A stretch of 64,000 nucleotides of DNA, taken from positions 1,054,001-1,118,000 of the forward strand of contig OZ287696.1 in assembly GCA_965649825.1 (NCBI GenBank), in the 5' to 3' direction. Made by a program: the position numbers and the translations under genes. The notes beneath the pieces are model-generated. The model worked only from the letters and a program-made list of their open reading frames with translations. It ran no database searches and had not been told where the DNA came from. Shown here piece by piece: positions 41,506 through 54,140 of this stretch (its first letter is position 1; the number at the start of each line of letters is the position of its first letter). The stretch comes from Penicillus capitatus. Lineage: Eukaryota; Chlorophyta.

Positions 41506-44500
41506 GACGAACTGGACTTTTTTGAGAAAGGTTTTGTTTTGTTCTGTTCTCCCGAAGCACGTTCGTCGATTGGAGGGTTACCAACTGCAATCAGAGTTCT
41601 AGGTTCTTTCTCCTAAGGATGGATAGGCAAACATACATGCATGTTCACGAATCAGATAGAACTGATTGGCCATCGTCGGTCCGATCAGGCTTCGATTGAT
41701 GAACAATCGATAATAAAAACGTCGATGAGAGATTCGCCGATTAGCGCCTTACGATCGTACGTCTATCGAAGACATCGATGCGATGTAATCATCAAAATGC
41801 AGATAACTCTTGTGCAATTCGCCTGATTCGTGCTTACCAAATCTGATGTCCAGCAATGGCGATCGGTCGACGAGAAAACTTCACAGATCTCTTTTGGTCG
41901 ATCAATAAAGCAATCGCAGTTTATGGTAACGACTTCTTGTACATCGATCAGTGACTGGCTATTCACATCGCGTCGATCATTTGGAATTCGCTATATCCGA
42001 TTGAGTCGACTTTGATTATCGGGAATCGATTCGCTCGGACCGTGGGCGCCGTCGTCAGTTATGAGCGCGTCGAGGCCAGATTCTGAGAGTCGAGACGATA
42101 TCCTTACAGCTCTTAACTCAGAGAATGCGTCGTTTTTAGGCCATGATCAGTTCAATTGATACCGACGTCCTGTGATCTAACAGATACTTCGATTTTCGAT
42201 AAATCGACGATGACGTTCGTCGTCTTGATGGTCTTCGCGTCGATGACGCGACTGATCAACTAACCGCATGGACGAGACAGTGCCGGTCACATCGATCATC
42301 GTCGAGATGTATTCGGCAGAGTTTACATCAAAAAGGGGACATTAAAGTTGGAAGCAGCACAACAGAACAATGTGCAGATCTCAATCAATGACAATGTATC
42401 ATGCATAGCGAGTATGATTGAATTCATAAAGCATTGTTGCTTTGGATAGGATAGGTCCGCACAATCGAAGAAATGGTTGCTTAGGAGTAAGTGAACCATT
42501 GAATTTCTGCATCAGGGAGAAGTCAGAATAGGCAAACATACATTTCATGAAGGAATCGAATTCAATTTCATTGAAGAATGAACGGCAGATGTTAGCATAC
42601 CACATTCGATTCGATTTGGAAATTGGAAATTGGCACTGTCTCTTACTGAAAGCAAGGCTTAGCATTCGACAAATTAAATCTAAAAACGTAAGGCCTCATG
42701 GCCTTTACTTGTTCGTCGTCCTGTAGAAAACAGAGCTGGCTGGATATCGGCGTCGCGTTAAGCAGATTTGGACATGACGTTACCGGGGCCGCTGTTCGGC
42801 AAATCAACCTTTGCGAGCTTGCGTCCTCCTCCTCCTCCTCCTCCTTGGAACGGAGGTCCTGTGAGCCTGCGTCCGTAGATCGGAGGGCGGCGGGCGAGCT
42901 TGCGTCCTCCGGTAGGCATTTCCCAGCCTGCGTCCCAAACTGCGACGACTGTTTTTCGTCCGCAGTCTGATGCATCTAGAGAGTCCGTGTTGTCCTTAGA
43001 GAGCTTCGTTTCACCTGGGTCTCCTTCGCGAAAAACACCCTACCCTAGCAACGTTAGATGATGCGAAAAGCTGCTCACCGTGACCAGCAGCGCACAAAAC
43101 GAGAGCCACTGAGACAAGAACGAAGACACACAAACGCTTGCCGCTTGCCATAGTGCTCGGTCAACACTGCCTCGAGAACTCGAGAAAAAATCAGAGAAAC
43201 AAAGAAACACGCAAAGCGACAAATGGCCTTTGATTTATAAGGTCGCCTAGACAAGAATAGCACAATTCTCTGCGTGTTGTGCTGCTAGGCACTGGGGCGT
43301 TTTCGTCCATAAGCCATGTGCGTACTGTGCTTAGTGTAGACGAATGTCCTTTGGATGCCACGTGTTTTGCACGGCAGTACAGTCCGAGGCAAACGATGCA
43401 ATACTGCATCTCCTTCGACGCGCGAAGAGGTGTGTTAACAGAGCCTTCATGAAAAGCGAGTGACGTCTTCGCTCTGCGGATACCGTATTCCGCGCTTAGC
43501 GGGCAACAGACCTTGCAAAGAATTCACTCTGTCACTCGGTATGGGTATCATCAAACATTCTTCGGATCGAGAGAGAGATATCTGTTTCAAGTTTTCTGCG
43601 TTCGGAACACAGGACAATCCGTGAACCACCTCGCTCTGACATTCATATGTTGCCATGGAGGGAGGTATATTGCAGCAGCTGTTGATGCGATGTAACGATG
43701 CAGAATAGCATTTTCTGCGTATCATGCCACCATCTTGCTAGGTCGATTCTACCGTGAATTTTTTTCTGTTCGTTTTGTGATTGTTCGTTTCTTACCGCCG
43801 ATTTCTGTTGTCACTCACAACTTGCGTCTCCGCACCGAGTCTTGGCATCTATCGATTGCTTGATTTGGAATCTTCGAACTCTTTATCGTAACTTACGTCG
43901 AACTGTGAGATTTATAACGGGTCGGAGGAGAAATCCTGGAACGTCGCTGTCTTTTCCATTGCCAAGACAAGCGGCTCCCTTTGCGAGGAATGTGTGATTG
44001 TGCAGAAGACATCTTCCTGACATCACTGTGTCTATTTATCAATCTGTCAAATCGCGACGCATCTAACACGCCCGGCCCGATTACGCACATGACAGAAAAT
44101 GCATAAGCTCGGCACAGATCACCCAGAAAACACTTTCGACAAGAGTTGTCCAGTGAACGCTAAATTCTGGGACAATTCTTCCTGTGTCGACACACACTAA
44201 ACACTGCGTTCTCCAAAGTTGTACCTTGATATCATGTCATCGATGCGTACAAAAGCCGTATAAGCAATAACGAATCGAAAGCAACAATGAAAGCGACTTC
44301 GATCGATCGCACTTTAGATCTGTCCGATTGTTGTCGAGAGCACTTTTATTCAATCGGGCTTCCTCGATTGTTTTGGTAGTCTGTCGGATTTCGAGTACGC
44401 GCAATCAGATGTTCTTCTCTCTAGTTGATTCGCAGCGAGATCCGATGCGCATCTCTCTTGCTATGCCCAATGAGCGCCGAGAAGTCGTTTTTCCGATCCC

Positions 44501-44750
44501 ATTACAACATGTCAACGTACAAGCAAGACTCGGATGCTCATCTCTGCGCATAGAAGGAAAAACATGTCTTTCGAATCAAGCCATCGCTTCAAGGGATTGA
44601 GAGCATCTGCGAACCGTTTGTACACATGCCCACCAGACGCGGGCGGTTTAGAGGACGCGTTATCGCATCAGCGTCCTCTTGTCGTATTTATGACACGCGT
44701 CTCCGATATTGCATTGTCCCTTTGTCTTTTTTGCTGTCTCCGAGAAAACG
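41506..44750. other. Long gene-poor interval
   Basis: About 3.2 kb without a convincing gene. 41.7-42.3 kb is dense in CGATC/GATCG words. 42815-42850 holds a (TCC)n run inside a 90-codon frame (42698-42970) with repeated GCGAGCTTGCGTCC words, probably non-coding. A minus frame at 42399-42665 has no features. The right end contains the promoter of the membrane-protein gene. Confidence 0.4.
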
Positions 44751-45290
44751 ATGGCGTGCATGGCATGCAAAGCGTGTGTCTGGCTCTACTGGTTTATCCT
44801 TACAGTGCTCACTGGAACCTATGCTGCGTTGAGCCTTGTCACCTTCTTCAACATCTATCGCGCCTATGATGACGAAAACAACGACAGCAACGAGGAACTC
44901 CGTGCCATTCTCGCAGCCACCATCTTCGGCTGCGTCCTCGTCGCCGCATTCGCCGTCTTCAGTTTTCTCATCCTCGTCGGGAAGACTTTGATGGCAACCG
45001 GCGCCGGTTTTGGCTATGGTCTCCTCCTCTCATCTTCCCTCCACATGGCAGTGACCTCCCTACTCTGCGCGCTCGTGATGCACGGATTCGAAGACGCTGT
45101 CAAGGATGAGCTGGAAAAAGTGGAAGACATCGACTGGCAGGGACTCGAAACGAACACCTACGAGGCCACCTGGTCTTTCGCCTATATCTCGGCAGGCGTT
45201 TATCTCGTCTTTTTCATCTGGCTGTTCTTTGCTCCAGGCGCCTTCCGCAAAGAAGAGCGGGAGCGAGACGAAAAAGATGAGGCAGCATGA
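44751..45290 (+). CDS. Four-helix membrane protein, unrecognised
   Basis: 179 residues, intronless, starting at MACMACKACVWLYWF in a good context (aacgATGG). Hydrophobic helices: WLYWFILTVLTGTYAALSLV, ILAATIFGCVLVAAFAVFSF, then FGYGLLLSSSLHMAVTSLLC and FAYISAGVYLVFFIWLFFAP. The loop between helices 1 and 2 and the C-terminus are acidic and Lys-rich (KEERERDEKDEAA). The N-terminal Cys cluster could be palmitoylated. The topology resembles tetraspan or MARVEL-type proteins, but no signature is present. Codon usage and the lack of frame breaks make it a firm gene. Confidence 0.75.
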   Translation: MACMACKACVWLYWFILTVLTGTYAALSLVTFFNIYRAYDDENNDSNEELRAILAATIFGCVLVAAFAVFSFLILVGKTLMATGAGFGYGLLLSSSLHMAVTSLLCALVMHGFEDAVKDELEKVEDIDWQGLETNTYEATWSFAYISAGVYLVFFIWLFFAPGAFRKEERERDEKDEAA

Positions 45291-45460
45291 ACATACCGTA
45301 CACGCATCTCTGGAGTTTGGAACAGGTGCATATCGCGGAATCAAGTTGCAATTTTGACAAGCCTTCTTCATATGAGTTGTTGCTGGCTCCAGTCATCTGC
45401 ATCACACATCAATCATTCGCACTCTCATCACAGAAGAGCGATGTTGGCTCTGCGATTCTG

Positions 45461-48400
45461 ATGAACTTTATTAACAACGGAATGGAAGCTGCTTGCGTTC
45501 GAGAAACGTTGTTTATCGATTTCGACGCGCCGACAGCGATTGCTTGGTCCGCGAATGGAAATCTGATCGCCGTCGCCTTTCCGCACCGGGACCAGACCAC
45601 CGCACGTGTCATTCTCCTGGAACCCGACGTTCTGCATGTATTGTCCAGGCGGTACAGGAGACACCCGCCTTTAACGACGCGGTCTTCTGCAGGAACACAC
45701 GGTGCTCGAAGTCCCCCTTCAATCCCCTTCCGACTTCGTCGCCTTCCTGAGCTTCTCTCCTCCACACGCATCTCTGACGCTCATAACGGCGACCAAACAG
45801 GGGAAGATACTGTTGTGGACACCACGTCAGAATTCCCATACCTACCAGCCTGTCGCGCTCAACACCTGGGCTGCTGAGCATGTGATGCTTCCGTGGTTGA
45901 GCAGAGATGTTGATCGATCTGTACGTTACATTAGGTGACAATCGAGACTGGAGAGTTGCTCTTCTGTCGGTTTCTCTCGCCGCCGTCGTCTTTCCAATGG
46001 CCACCAAAAGACCCTCAATACAAACCTGTTGCGCAAGGGGCACCTCTCGAACAGCGTTTCTGTTCAATGGAACATATCGTGATAGACGATCCGGCCTGGC
46101 TCAGGGTCGGCATTCTTCATTTCCTGACCCTGGATAGATCTGGTGCGATGCATGTGCGATGCTTGATGGTTATCTGTATCTTCAGCGTCTCACTCTTGCT
46201 TCTCAGGTGCATCAGAGCGCGTTGGATAAATGGATCGTAACGCAGGGACAGAGTGTGGGCGACGTGCTTCCTGGAGAGCTACGGTGCGCGGACGTCATCG
46301 GTGGACGTGGCTCTTTTCTCACGATGGCCGTCGTTACGGAATCCAATCCGTTCATTGCTGTGCTTTTGGAGATTCGTGGACATCCGAATGGCGCAGATCA
46401 GCTCGAGACGCCTTCTTTCTCGGTGAGATCCTTCGGAGAGCATCGCGAATCCCACGAACAGCCTTTGTGTGTTCGTATCTAAAGATGGAGATGCTGGCTA
46501 CGGTGCGGCCATCGATCGAGCATCCCATCTGCGACGTGCAGTTTCGTCCTGCATCACTGGGCGATGGACTGGTCATTCTACAGAGAAGTTCCGATCGAGT
46601 TGGCGTCTCGAAGCACACGGCCGTCTCACACGATCCCGTTGGCTATACAGGTAGACAATGCATTCGTCAATGACTGCGCCTGCAATTCTGTTGCTGTGAT
46701 TGTAGAAGCCAAAAGACTGATCCTGAATCTCGACAGCATCGATTCTGCGAACGTCGAGAAGATTTCGATGGTTCTGTCCACAGACAACACCTGTGTTGGG
46801 CTGTGGGTGCCGGGGACAGCGCTATCGCTCATTTCGTTACACTCAATGTCGATCACAGATCGACTCGATCGGGGAAACGCATCCTCCTGTCTTGCGGGTG
46901 TTTTCAGTCCAAACGGCGTCTGCTTTGCCGGAATCTTTCAAGCAGAAGGACGGCTGTCCCTAGAGATTTGGAGCCTGCCTGAGGCCTCCATCGGTTCCAA
47001 TGGCGTTTTCGAGAATCTGAAATCATTCTGTCTGTGGGACTGCATGCGTGCCGTCTGGGCACTGCTCACACATGCCGATCCATGGGATATCAGCCAACGT
47101 ATCCAGAGGCATGCCCAGGCACTTCCGGAATCTCTGGCATACTTTTCTCTCTTCTACTTGGACGGAATGCTTCACCGCCATCCACACTTCAGTCGTCCCC
47201 AGTACGCCGATCTGCTCGACAGAATCAAGATTCGAGTCTTTCTCGAGAGTCGAGATCCAACGATTCAAGTCGAATGTCCCCTATTGGTAGATGCGCTCGA
47301 GGTGCTGCTCTTCTGCAGGTCGTGCTGATGGACTTATATTCAAGGCGCATGATTTTCAATCTCTATCACGCCTTCGCCTCGACATTGCTGTCCAACTCTC
47401 AGGCGGCGCACATCAAAATCTCTTTGGAAGAATGGACAGAGGGAGACAAAGAGAGCTGCAGGAGGTGGATGCACTGGATCGAGGAATTCTTTCGGCTTCT
47501 TTGCACAGTGAGGCTTGCCTTTCCTCCGGTACAAGATAGGGATACCGTTTGGCGCGTAGTGTGTCAAGACATGGTGTGTCCGAAACATCAATGCTGCCGA
47601 GAAGACAGCAGATGACGTTCCTTTCGTTCGTCTCCTCTGCGATTCGCATTTCATAAAGCGTCTCTGCACACTCCTGTACTGTTTTTGCGAATTCTCAAAA
47701 CTAAGTCTGTCATCATCGCAGTCCAATGGTCTGCTCCCTCTTCGAGATCTGGATGTCAATGGACGTCTATTTGTCTGTCTTAGAGAAGCACAAGTTCTTC
47801 AAGGATACCTGTTGCGATACCGTCAGCCAGATTCACCTTGTTGTAAAGAAGGCCAACAAACATGGGAGCATCAAGGATCAAGAATCGTGTGAAGGCGTCG
47901 AAGCTTTTAGGGACTTGGTCAGTCAGACCAGGAAGACATGTGGAGGACCAGTTCATCTGCACTATGCTCGATTGGATGGGCCCATCACAGAGGAGGTCAA
48001 CGAACAGTAGATTCGCAATCAATGATGCAGAACTGTGCAGGTCCTCCGAACGCTTCATCATCAAATCCCGATGATTCGTGAATCGACGCCATGGGATCAG
48101 ACGGCGATCGAGACGAAGGCCAGAGAATTGGGACTTCTGCCGGATCGAGCCTTGAAGGGACTGCTCTTGATGAAAGAGAAGGAAAAACGACATCCGTTCC
48201 AAATGTCGCCAAAACGCTACATACCGTACAGCGAGCGACATGAACATCATCTCTGCACCGCATCCATGTGTTTGTTTGTAGTAAGCGATTGCCTCTTTTC
48301 GATTGCATGAAGGGGAAGCCATTTACTGAGAACCGACACATTTTCTACGCAGGAGATCAGTCTTGCATCGCCGGCTTTGGCACTGTCATCAAGGTATCGG

Positions 48401-48567
48401 GTGCAGTTGACATGCGCAGCGTTTCATGTCGGTATTGGATACAGGAGGACAACCCGGAAACAAGTCGATTGGATCTGACACTCCTTAAACAGTGCACCGC
48501 ACGTTCTCCTTTCACTGGATGCATGTGGAAAAAGCTGCATGCGTTCGACGACCCTGATCGATTGTAG
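45461..48567 (+). CDS. WD40/beta-propeller protein, possibly Mediator subunit 16
   Basis: A multi-exon gene. Exon 1 starts at 45461 (or Met 45481), with FDAPTAIAWSANGNLIAVAF and RVILLEPD. A 64-bp intron (45629-45692) joins it to EHTVLEVPLQ, FLSFSPPHASLTLITATKQG and KILLWTP, which are WD40-like blades. Further propeller-like pieces follow (WLRVGILHFLTLDRSGAMHV; CDVQFRPASLGDGLVIL; SCLAGVFSPNGVCFAGIFQA). The middle and C-terminal parts are helical (SFCLWDCMRAVWALLTH; SRRMIFNLYHAFASTLLSN), ending in a Cys-containing tail (SVSCRYWIQEDNP...CMWKKL). An N-terminal propeller, helical middle and short Cys-bearing end suggest MED16, which links transcription factors to RNA polymerase II. The individual matches are weak. 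Several introns between 45880 and 48300 remain unplaced. Confidence 0.5.
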
Positions 48568-49486
48568 GCCATTGGATCGGTATACGAGTAAAGACAATGC
48601 ATCTCCAGCGTTTTCTGTTTGTATTCTTTTGGCCACTGAGCGATGGACCTCTCGAAGTAATCGTACGAATCCTCATTTCATCGATCTGCGAAAAAGAATG
48701 AAGATTCAAAGATGATATGTTCGATGGAAATGTGTAGAATGGTCTGTTTTTATGGAACAGATTTTTGAGGGTCAAAGGTTAAATGCTGAATACGTCTCCA
48801 TCCGTTTCAAGCGTCGTGATTGCGAGGCAATGACAAGGACTTGTTCCGTCGGTGTCCTTTTCTAATTGCCATCTTGCAACTCAGAACACAGTTAGTTGTG
48901 CTTTTCATAAAGGACAGTTCGATGTGCTGCTCTGAGTTTTCAGAAGTTGATGAGTATTTACCGTATCCTCTTAGAATCATCTGAGCGTCGGAGTCTGCCC
49001 TGCTTTCAAAAAGTTTCATCGATCGAGACACATAATGCGGTATCGACTCGAAGCCTCCGCATTCATAACGTCGATCGGTCATCGAAAACAGATAGATACC
49101 TCTGATCGCATCGCATCGATTGTCCTACGATCTTGTATCGACATTCACTCTAGGATTGGGCGCTTTCGATCGCAACGTATTTCCTAAAAAGACGCTCATT
49201 CCGGCACAGAAGGTCGCCGATCGGAGTCATCCTCCGACGTCAAAATGAAATGTGCGCATCGCAATGCAGCAATTGTCGCGTCCTTCTCTTCACACGATGT
49301 CCATGATGTCACAGCAAAGACGATAGAAAGCCGTTTAGCAGCATCTCCCTATGCACGGGGTGCCTCATCTTGGCCAACAGGCTCTGCATGGATGGATGAT
49401 GGTCATGTGTGTTGAGATACGGGATCTCAGAAACGTCGATCATAATCGGGGTGTTATCATCGTGCGAGATGCCGTTATTGCGTGCC
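48568..49486. other. Intergenic; no gene seen
   Basis: Separates the MED16-like gene from GST. 49090-49190 is rich in CGATCG-like words. No supported frame. Confidence 0.45.
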
Positions 49487-50508
49487 ATGTCGATGATTGC
49501 TCTGCGAACGCCTTTCGTCCGAACGCGAATCGACGCGGCCTCGCGTCGCGGAATCGCGAGAGCGACGGCGCATGACCGTTTGCTTTACTGGGGGTCGGGA
49601 TCTGTCTACTGCTGGCGAGCGATGATCGTCTTGGAAGAAAAGGGGCTTCCGTACGAGGGCAAACTTCTCGAATTTTCAAAGAGTCGCATCCTTCTCCCCA
49701 TCTCTGTCACAGACAGCATGTTGTAAAATCTAGAGGAGCACAAATCACCAGAGGTCATGGCGTTGAATCCGAGAGGACAACTTCCAACGTTTAAAGATGG
49801 AGATGTCGTGCTGAACGAATCGGGTGCCATCGTCATGTACTTGGAGAACCAGTATCCTGAAAAACCGCTTCTCCCGTCGACTCCGGTCGAAAAAGCAAAA
49901 GTCGTCGTTGTACGCACATCCCCTATCCTTCGACGGATGCTCGGCTTAGGTGTTACAGCGATGCTTCGAAGCCATCGTAACAGACATGAAGCAACGAAAC
50001 TACACTTATTCCATGGTAGGGTATCGATCTGTTAACCAGAAGGAAGCATCCGAATCGTGTCACAGAGGAAGGAACTGGAGAATCAACATGCGCAGCAGCA
50101 GATCGAAGAAATCAAGGTATGGTCGACCGACTGGAGCATCAGATCGGCACTGCGTGCCTCCAGGCAGAGATGGCCCTGTGGGATGCATATCTGGGTGCGC
50201 AGAGATACGCAGCAACAGACGCATTCACTCTCGCAGGTACTGCTCCTTGGCAACTGTATCTTTCTGCAAGTGCCACGTTTTGCCAGATGCGATGTTGGCG
50301 CCGATGCTCTTGATTCTGGCAAGGTTTGGAATGACATTCAAAGACTATCCTAACGTAAAAAAGTACTGCGAGATGATACGGGCAAGCACGGATCTCGCTT
50401 GTTCGTCCCTGAGCTGTGTGTGTTCAGGACTATCCATCTGTGACGAAGACCTCTCCCCCACACTGGGTTGGCGCCGAACCTGCATACTCGTTCATGAATT
50501 TTCTGTAG
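49487..50508 (+). CDS. Rho-class-like glutathione S-transferase with N-terminal targeting sequence
   Basis: Conjugates glutathione to electrophiles. MSMIALRTPFVRTRIDAASR plus RGIARATA is an Arg/Ser/Ala-rich, acid-free leader typical of a mitochondrial (or plastid) presequence. The thioredoxin-like half follows: LLYWGSGSVYCWRAMIVLEE, then across a 51-bp intron (49683-49733) EHKSPEVMALNPRGQLPTFK and DGDVVLNESGAIVMYLE, where NESxAIxxYLE contacts glutathione. A 40-bp intron (49910-49949) leads to VLQRCFEAIVTDMKQRNY. The helical half has ALWDAYLGAQRYAATDAFTL, then DAMLAPMLLILARFGMTFKD and DYPSVTKTSPPHWVGAEPAY, ending at 50508. The WGSGSxxCWR start and PPHW end match rho-class GSTs of fish and algae. 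The exon around 50040-50100 is not fully resolved. A 5'-truncated copy lies at 15034-15683. Confidence 0.8.
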
Positions 50509-50739
50509 TCTTGGATATTCTTTCTTCGATTTGAATGACACTCGGCAAGAGATGCCATTGGAGTGGCAGTAGTATACAATGAAACTTCTTTGTGGTTCTC
50601 TGAGTCCTGCATGTTTAAAGCGAGTCGATCGAACACACCTCTAGCAACCTGGACTGGGATGCATAAGGGACGTCTTATACTGCGTTTTCGACGCGTTCGT
50701 TATCGCGAGCTATATCGTCTACTGTGCCTGTACAGTCGT

Positions 50740-50815
50740 AACAAATGAGATGCCCTAAACAGCTTAACAGGTGTCTGTACATTTGCCACCAATGAGATGG
50801 CCTAAACAGAGAATC
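50740..50815 (-). repeat. Two about 47-bp repeats (mirror of 14690-14826)
   Basis: Units with CAAATGAGATGCCCTAAACAGC and CAGGTGTCTGTACA; one unit fewer than the partner locus. Confidence 0.75.
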
Positions 50816-50999
50816 CCTCTTTTTATTAAACAGAACGGGACAGAATGCAATCGAATCAGCACTACATCATCAAGGTTATAAAATCTAGTTTGTCAAGTCC
50901 AGAATTTTTAAATGCCCAAAAGATATGCAAAAACGCCATATAATTATTCGTCCAGAGGTAATTGATAGTATCGCCCAACAACTGAAATGCACGCGATCG

Positions 51000-51730
51000 G
51001 CTTGATAAAAGGCTGTCTGCTGATGTCAGATCGAAAATTATATGCTGCTGGAGGCTTCATCTCAGGTAAGTCGTCTTCGTCACAAACGGTCGAATGTCAG
51101 ATCAGAAATGTTGTATGCTGCTGGAGGCTGCTGGAGGCTTCATCTCAGGTAAGTCGTCTTCGTCACAAACGGTCGAATGTCAGATCAGAAATGTTGTATG
51201 CTGCTGGAGGCTGCTGGAGGCTGCTGGAGGCTTCATCTCAGGTAAGTCATCTTGTCATAGCTGTTGGATATCGGATCGAATAGGTTGTCTGCTGCTGGAG
51301 GCTGCTGCTGGCTTCGTCATTAGATATTGGACGCTCGATCGCAGGTCTTGGTCTTCATCGCACGCTCTCGGATGTTCGATCGAATGGTTGATCGTCTTCT
51401 CTATCGCATGTCCTGGTCTTCATCATAGCCCTCGGATGTCCGATCTGATAGGTAGTCGTCTTCATCGCACGCTCTCGGATGTCCGATCTGATGGGCAGTG
51501 GTCTTCATCGATGGCTCTCAGATGTTCGATCTGATGGGCAGTGGTCTTCGTAGCAGGCTGTCGTCTTCATCGATGGGCTGTCGAACTTCGGATCATAGAT
51601 CATCGGCTGCCGAGTGCTTCATCATCGGTCGTCGTCTTTATCGATGGGCTCTCGGATGTCGGATCGTAGGATGTCTGCTGCCAGATGCTTTATCGTAGGT
51701 TGTCGGATGTCGGCTTCGTCATGTGTCGTC
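51000..51730 (+). repeat. Minisatellite array, mirror of 13.24-14.47 kb
   Basis: Contains three units with GGCTTCATCTCAGGTAAGTCxTCTT preceded by GCTGCTGGAGG repeats, then diverged TCGGATGTCxGATCxxAxxG/GTCTTCATCGATGGG units. Shorter than its partner and with different unit numbers. Each of the three units carries a consensus splice donor CAG|GTAAGT on the plus strand. Confidence 0.85.
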
Positions 51731-51929
51731 TCTTGTTAACACAGCTGATCATGAGAGAACCTACAGTAATTCTCTTCAACGACGCCCTTTTTGGCCAGCA
51801 TAATGAGATTGCTTCCTCGGCACATTTCTCCAGGTCTTTCAGAGCTTCACAGAATTCACCGGCTGTTGAACTAAGACTCTGACCTTGTAAGACATCTTTT
51901 CTTGATGGGCAACACTTGTGCCAATAGAC

Positions 51930-52219
51930 CAGCTGTTAACGTAACTGAAAACCTTTGCATCGGCTGGTTTGGATTATGCTGAGCAGAGATCAATCGATGA
52001 ACTGATCTCTACAGGCGATGCAGTGATGCTGATCGAGACAGTCATCTGTGTTGACTTCTGTCCGTATCAAATCTCGGTGACCAGCCAAATCCTCTCAAAC
52101 GGTAATTTATTGATCTTCCACGACAAGACTTCACACATCAATTCTCCACAGTGTCCTCCACAAAGATCCGAATCTTCTGGCCTGTCTGGAACATCGCATT
52201 CAGCTTTTTTGCATTCTAA
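51930..52219 (+). pseudogene. Copy of the unrecognised ORF at 12749-13048
   Basis: Retains RSIDELISTGDAVMLIE, CPYQISVTSQILSNGN and FHDKTSHINSP. It has a stop upstream (LLT then TAA) and an insertion after SINSP-like residues that changes the frame, so it is probably decayed or an exon fragment. Confidence 0.35.
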
Positions 52220-52321
52220 GGTTCCATACCTTTGGCATTATATATCAGGGGAAGAACAGCTGCTTCGCATTTACGGAAGACGACTCGCGTAGTCACGTTG
52301 CTCCAGGCTTGGATAGTTATG

Positions 52322-52533
52322 CCATGTGCAGGACTGCGCCGATCTGCATCAAGGCAGATCGACGGCAGTCTCATGCACATGGCAGTAGCTATGGCCTCTT
52401 GAGCCGCCTCCATGTGCAGGACTGCGCCGATCTGCATCGAGGCAGATCGACGGCAGTCTCATGCACATGGAGTAGCTACGTACAGGTCTGCCGTCGATCT
52501 GCATCGAGGCAGATCGGCGACAGACTCATGTAC
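52322..52533 (-). repeat. Hairpin cluster 4 (three palindromes)
   Basis: Hairpins at 52322-52382, 52410-52470 and 52480-52533, inverted relative to cluster 2. The last is a mosaic: its outer arm is GTAC/GTAC with CTGTCGCCGATC opposite GATCGACGGCAG, one mismatch in the middle. Located between the third HTH module copy and the about 12.7-kb-type ORF. Confidence 0.9.
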
Positions 52534-52838
52534 ACGCCGCATGTTGCCCATGGGCTGACGTCTGCATGCTTCATGCGTCTTCTCTGACCTTTTCGGCCGC
52601 TCCAGATCCGTCCTGCGTCGCACGCTGGACTCGCTCTCTACTCCGGAGACTGCATCCTACGTCCTGCGCACAGAGTGAGGAGAGGGATCCCTGGCAGAAT
52701 GGATGGACACCTCTTGGCAAACCTCTTCGGTTGCTTGTGTTTTGGCTTCCTGGCAGCTCGAGGTGCGGCTCTGCCGCGCCTTCTCGTCTTCTTTGTCTGC
52801 TTCGGCTCTCTGGCAGCCTTCAGCGATCTCTTGCGGCA

Positions 52839-54140
52839 TCAATCGCGCTTCAGTCGTACCACCTGCTGGTAGGCGACATTCATCTTCTTGGCGATGTCCC
52901 TGCACTTCTTCCAGTTGAGCGGATCCACGTCGTCCATCAGCTCCTGGAGTGTCAGCCACTTGGACGTCGTCATCGTCTTGGGCTCAACCAGTTGCCGATG
53001 ATGCACGACGCCTCCGACACCGCTGCAGCCGGAAAGCAGGACTTCATCTTTAGCTGACGGTGCTGCGAGAACACGAACTCTAGTTGCATCCAGTACTCTT
53101 CGAGGCCCCCCGCTGTGTCGAGGCCGCATCGAACGTGCCGCCTTGGGGTCGGATCCGATCCTTCGACTGCTTCGGGCTCCTCGATGATGCCTAGAAACGC
53201 AGTTCTGTAGACTGTCCTTCGTCTACGGAGGCACAGAGAGAACCTGTTTCGTGTGCGATGAACCTCGAGGATTCCAGCAGCCGGCAGAGGAGGTCCAGCA
53301 GATCCGCCAGCCGGTTGCGGGACAGCCCATCGACGAGGAGCTCGAGGTCCTCCGGCGGCACCAGGTCTAAGCCGATCGCGGCGGGCGATGGACTCGATCC
53401 CTACCGACTCCTTGCTCGTTCCCACCACCTGGAGGTAGAGGTCGACCGGGAACGAGTCTCTGAAGCTGCCGGGTCTCGAGCTTCTTCCCAGGACGCTGGG
53501 AAAGCACGACCCGGCTGCACAGGTGCTTCTACCCTACGGCGCCGCAAAGCCGCCGGCCTTCCAGTTCTACCAGACACACCCCCAAGTGAAACCAATCCAG
53601 ACTATCATGCATGCACATACCTTGGTGACGCCGACCGGGAAGGAGTCCCCGAGCTGCCGAGGGGTGAAGGGTAGTCCCACCGCGAACAGTGGACGTGCTC
53701 CGTCGACCCCTCCTCCACAGACACCGCTTCTCTCTTGGCCACGGTTGTGTGTCTGTCGAAGAGGTAGGTCTTGAACTCGGCCGAGACGGAGTCACTGAAG
53801 CCGCTGGCCCTCGAGCTTCTTCCCATGACGCTGGGAAAGCACGACTCGGCGGCGCAGGTGCTTCCCTCCGGCGGCGCAAAGCGCCGGCGTTCCAGTTGCT
53901 GCCAGACACACCCCCATGTAAGACCGAACCAGAGTGGGAGAGCACGTACCTTGGTGTCGAAGAGGATTTCTTGTGGTTGGAGGACCGCACCCGAAGAAAG
54001 TTGTCTTCGGGGGGTCTTTGAGTGCGCGCTTCGGAAATCGGCGCACAGTTTGGAAAAGCAGAAATGCGAAAACTGCTATGGCGCCTCGCGTTTTATGGTC
54101 GAGGATGTGACAGCTGCAACAAATTCGACCGCGGTTAGCC
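52839..54140 (-). CDS. Unrecognised HTH-like gene, module copy 3 (most diverged)
   Basis: Pieces: YWMQLEFVFSQHRQLKMKSC and FPAAAVSEASCIIGN, then KWLTLQELMDDVDPLNWKKC and RDIAKKMNVAYQQVVRLKRD followed by a stop at 52839. In copies 1 and 2 the frame runs into a basic tail after this motif. Upstream the TRQL/LPGR exon-like unit is present three times here instead of two (near 53480, 53650 and 53800), a visible tandem expansion of about 170-280 bp. Open reading in the frame with SKWLTLQEL is continuous here, whereas in copy 1 an in-frame TGA precedes it. Function unknown. Confidence 0.35.
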
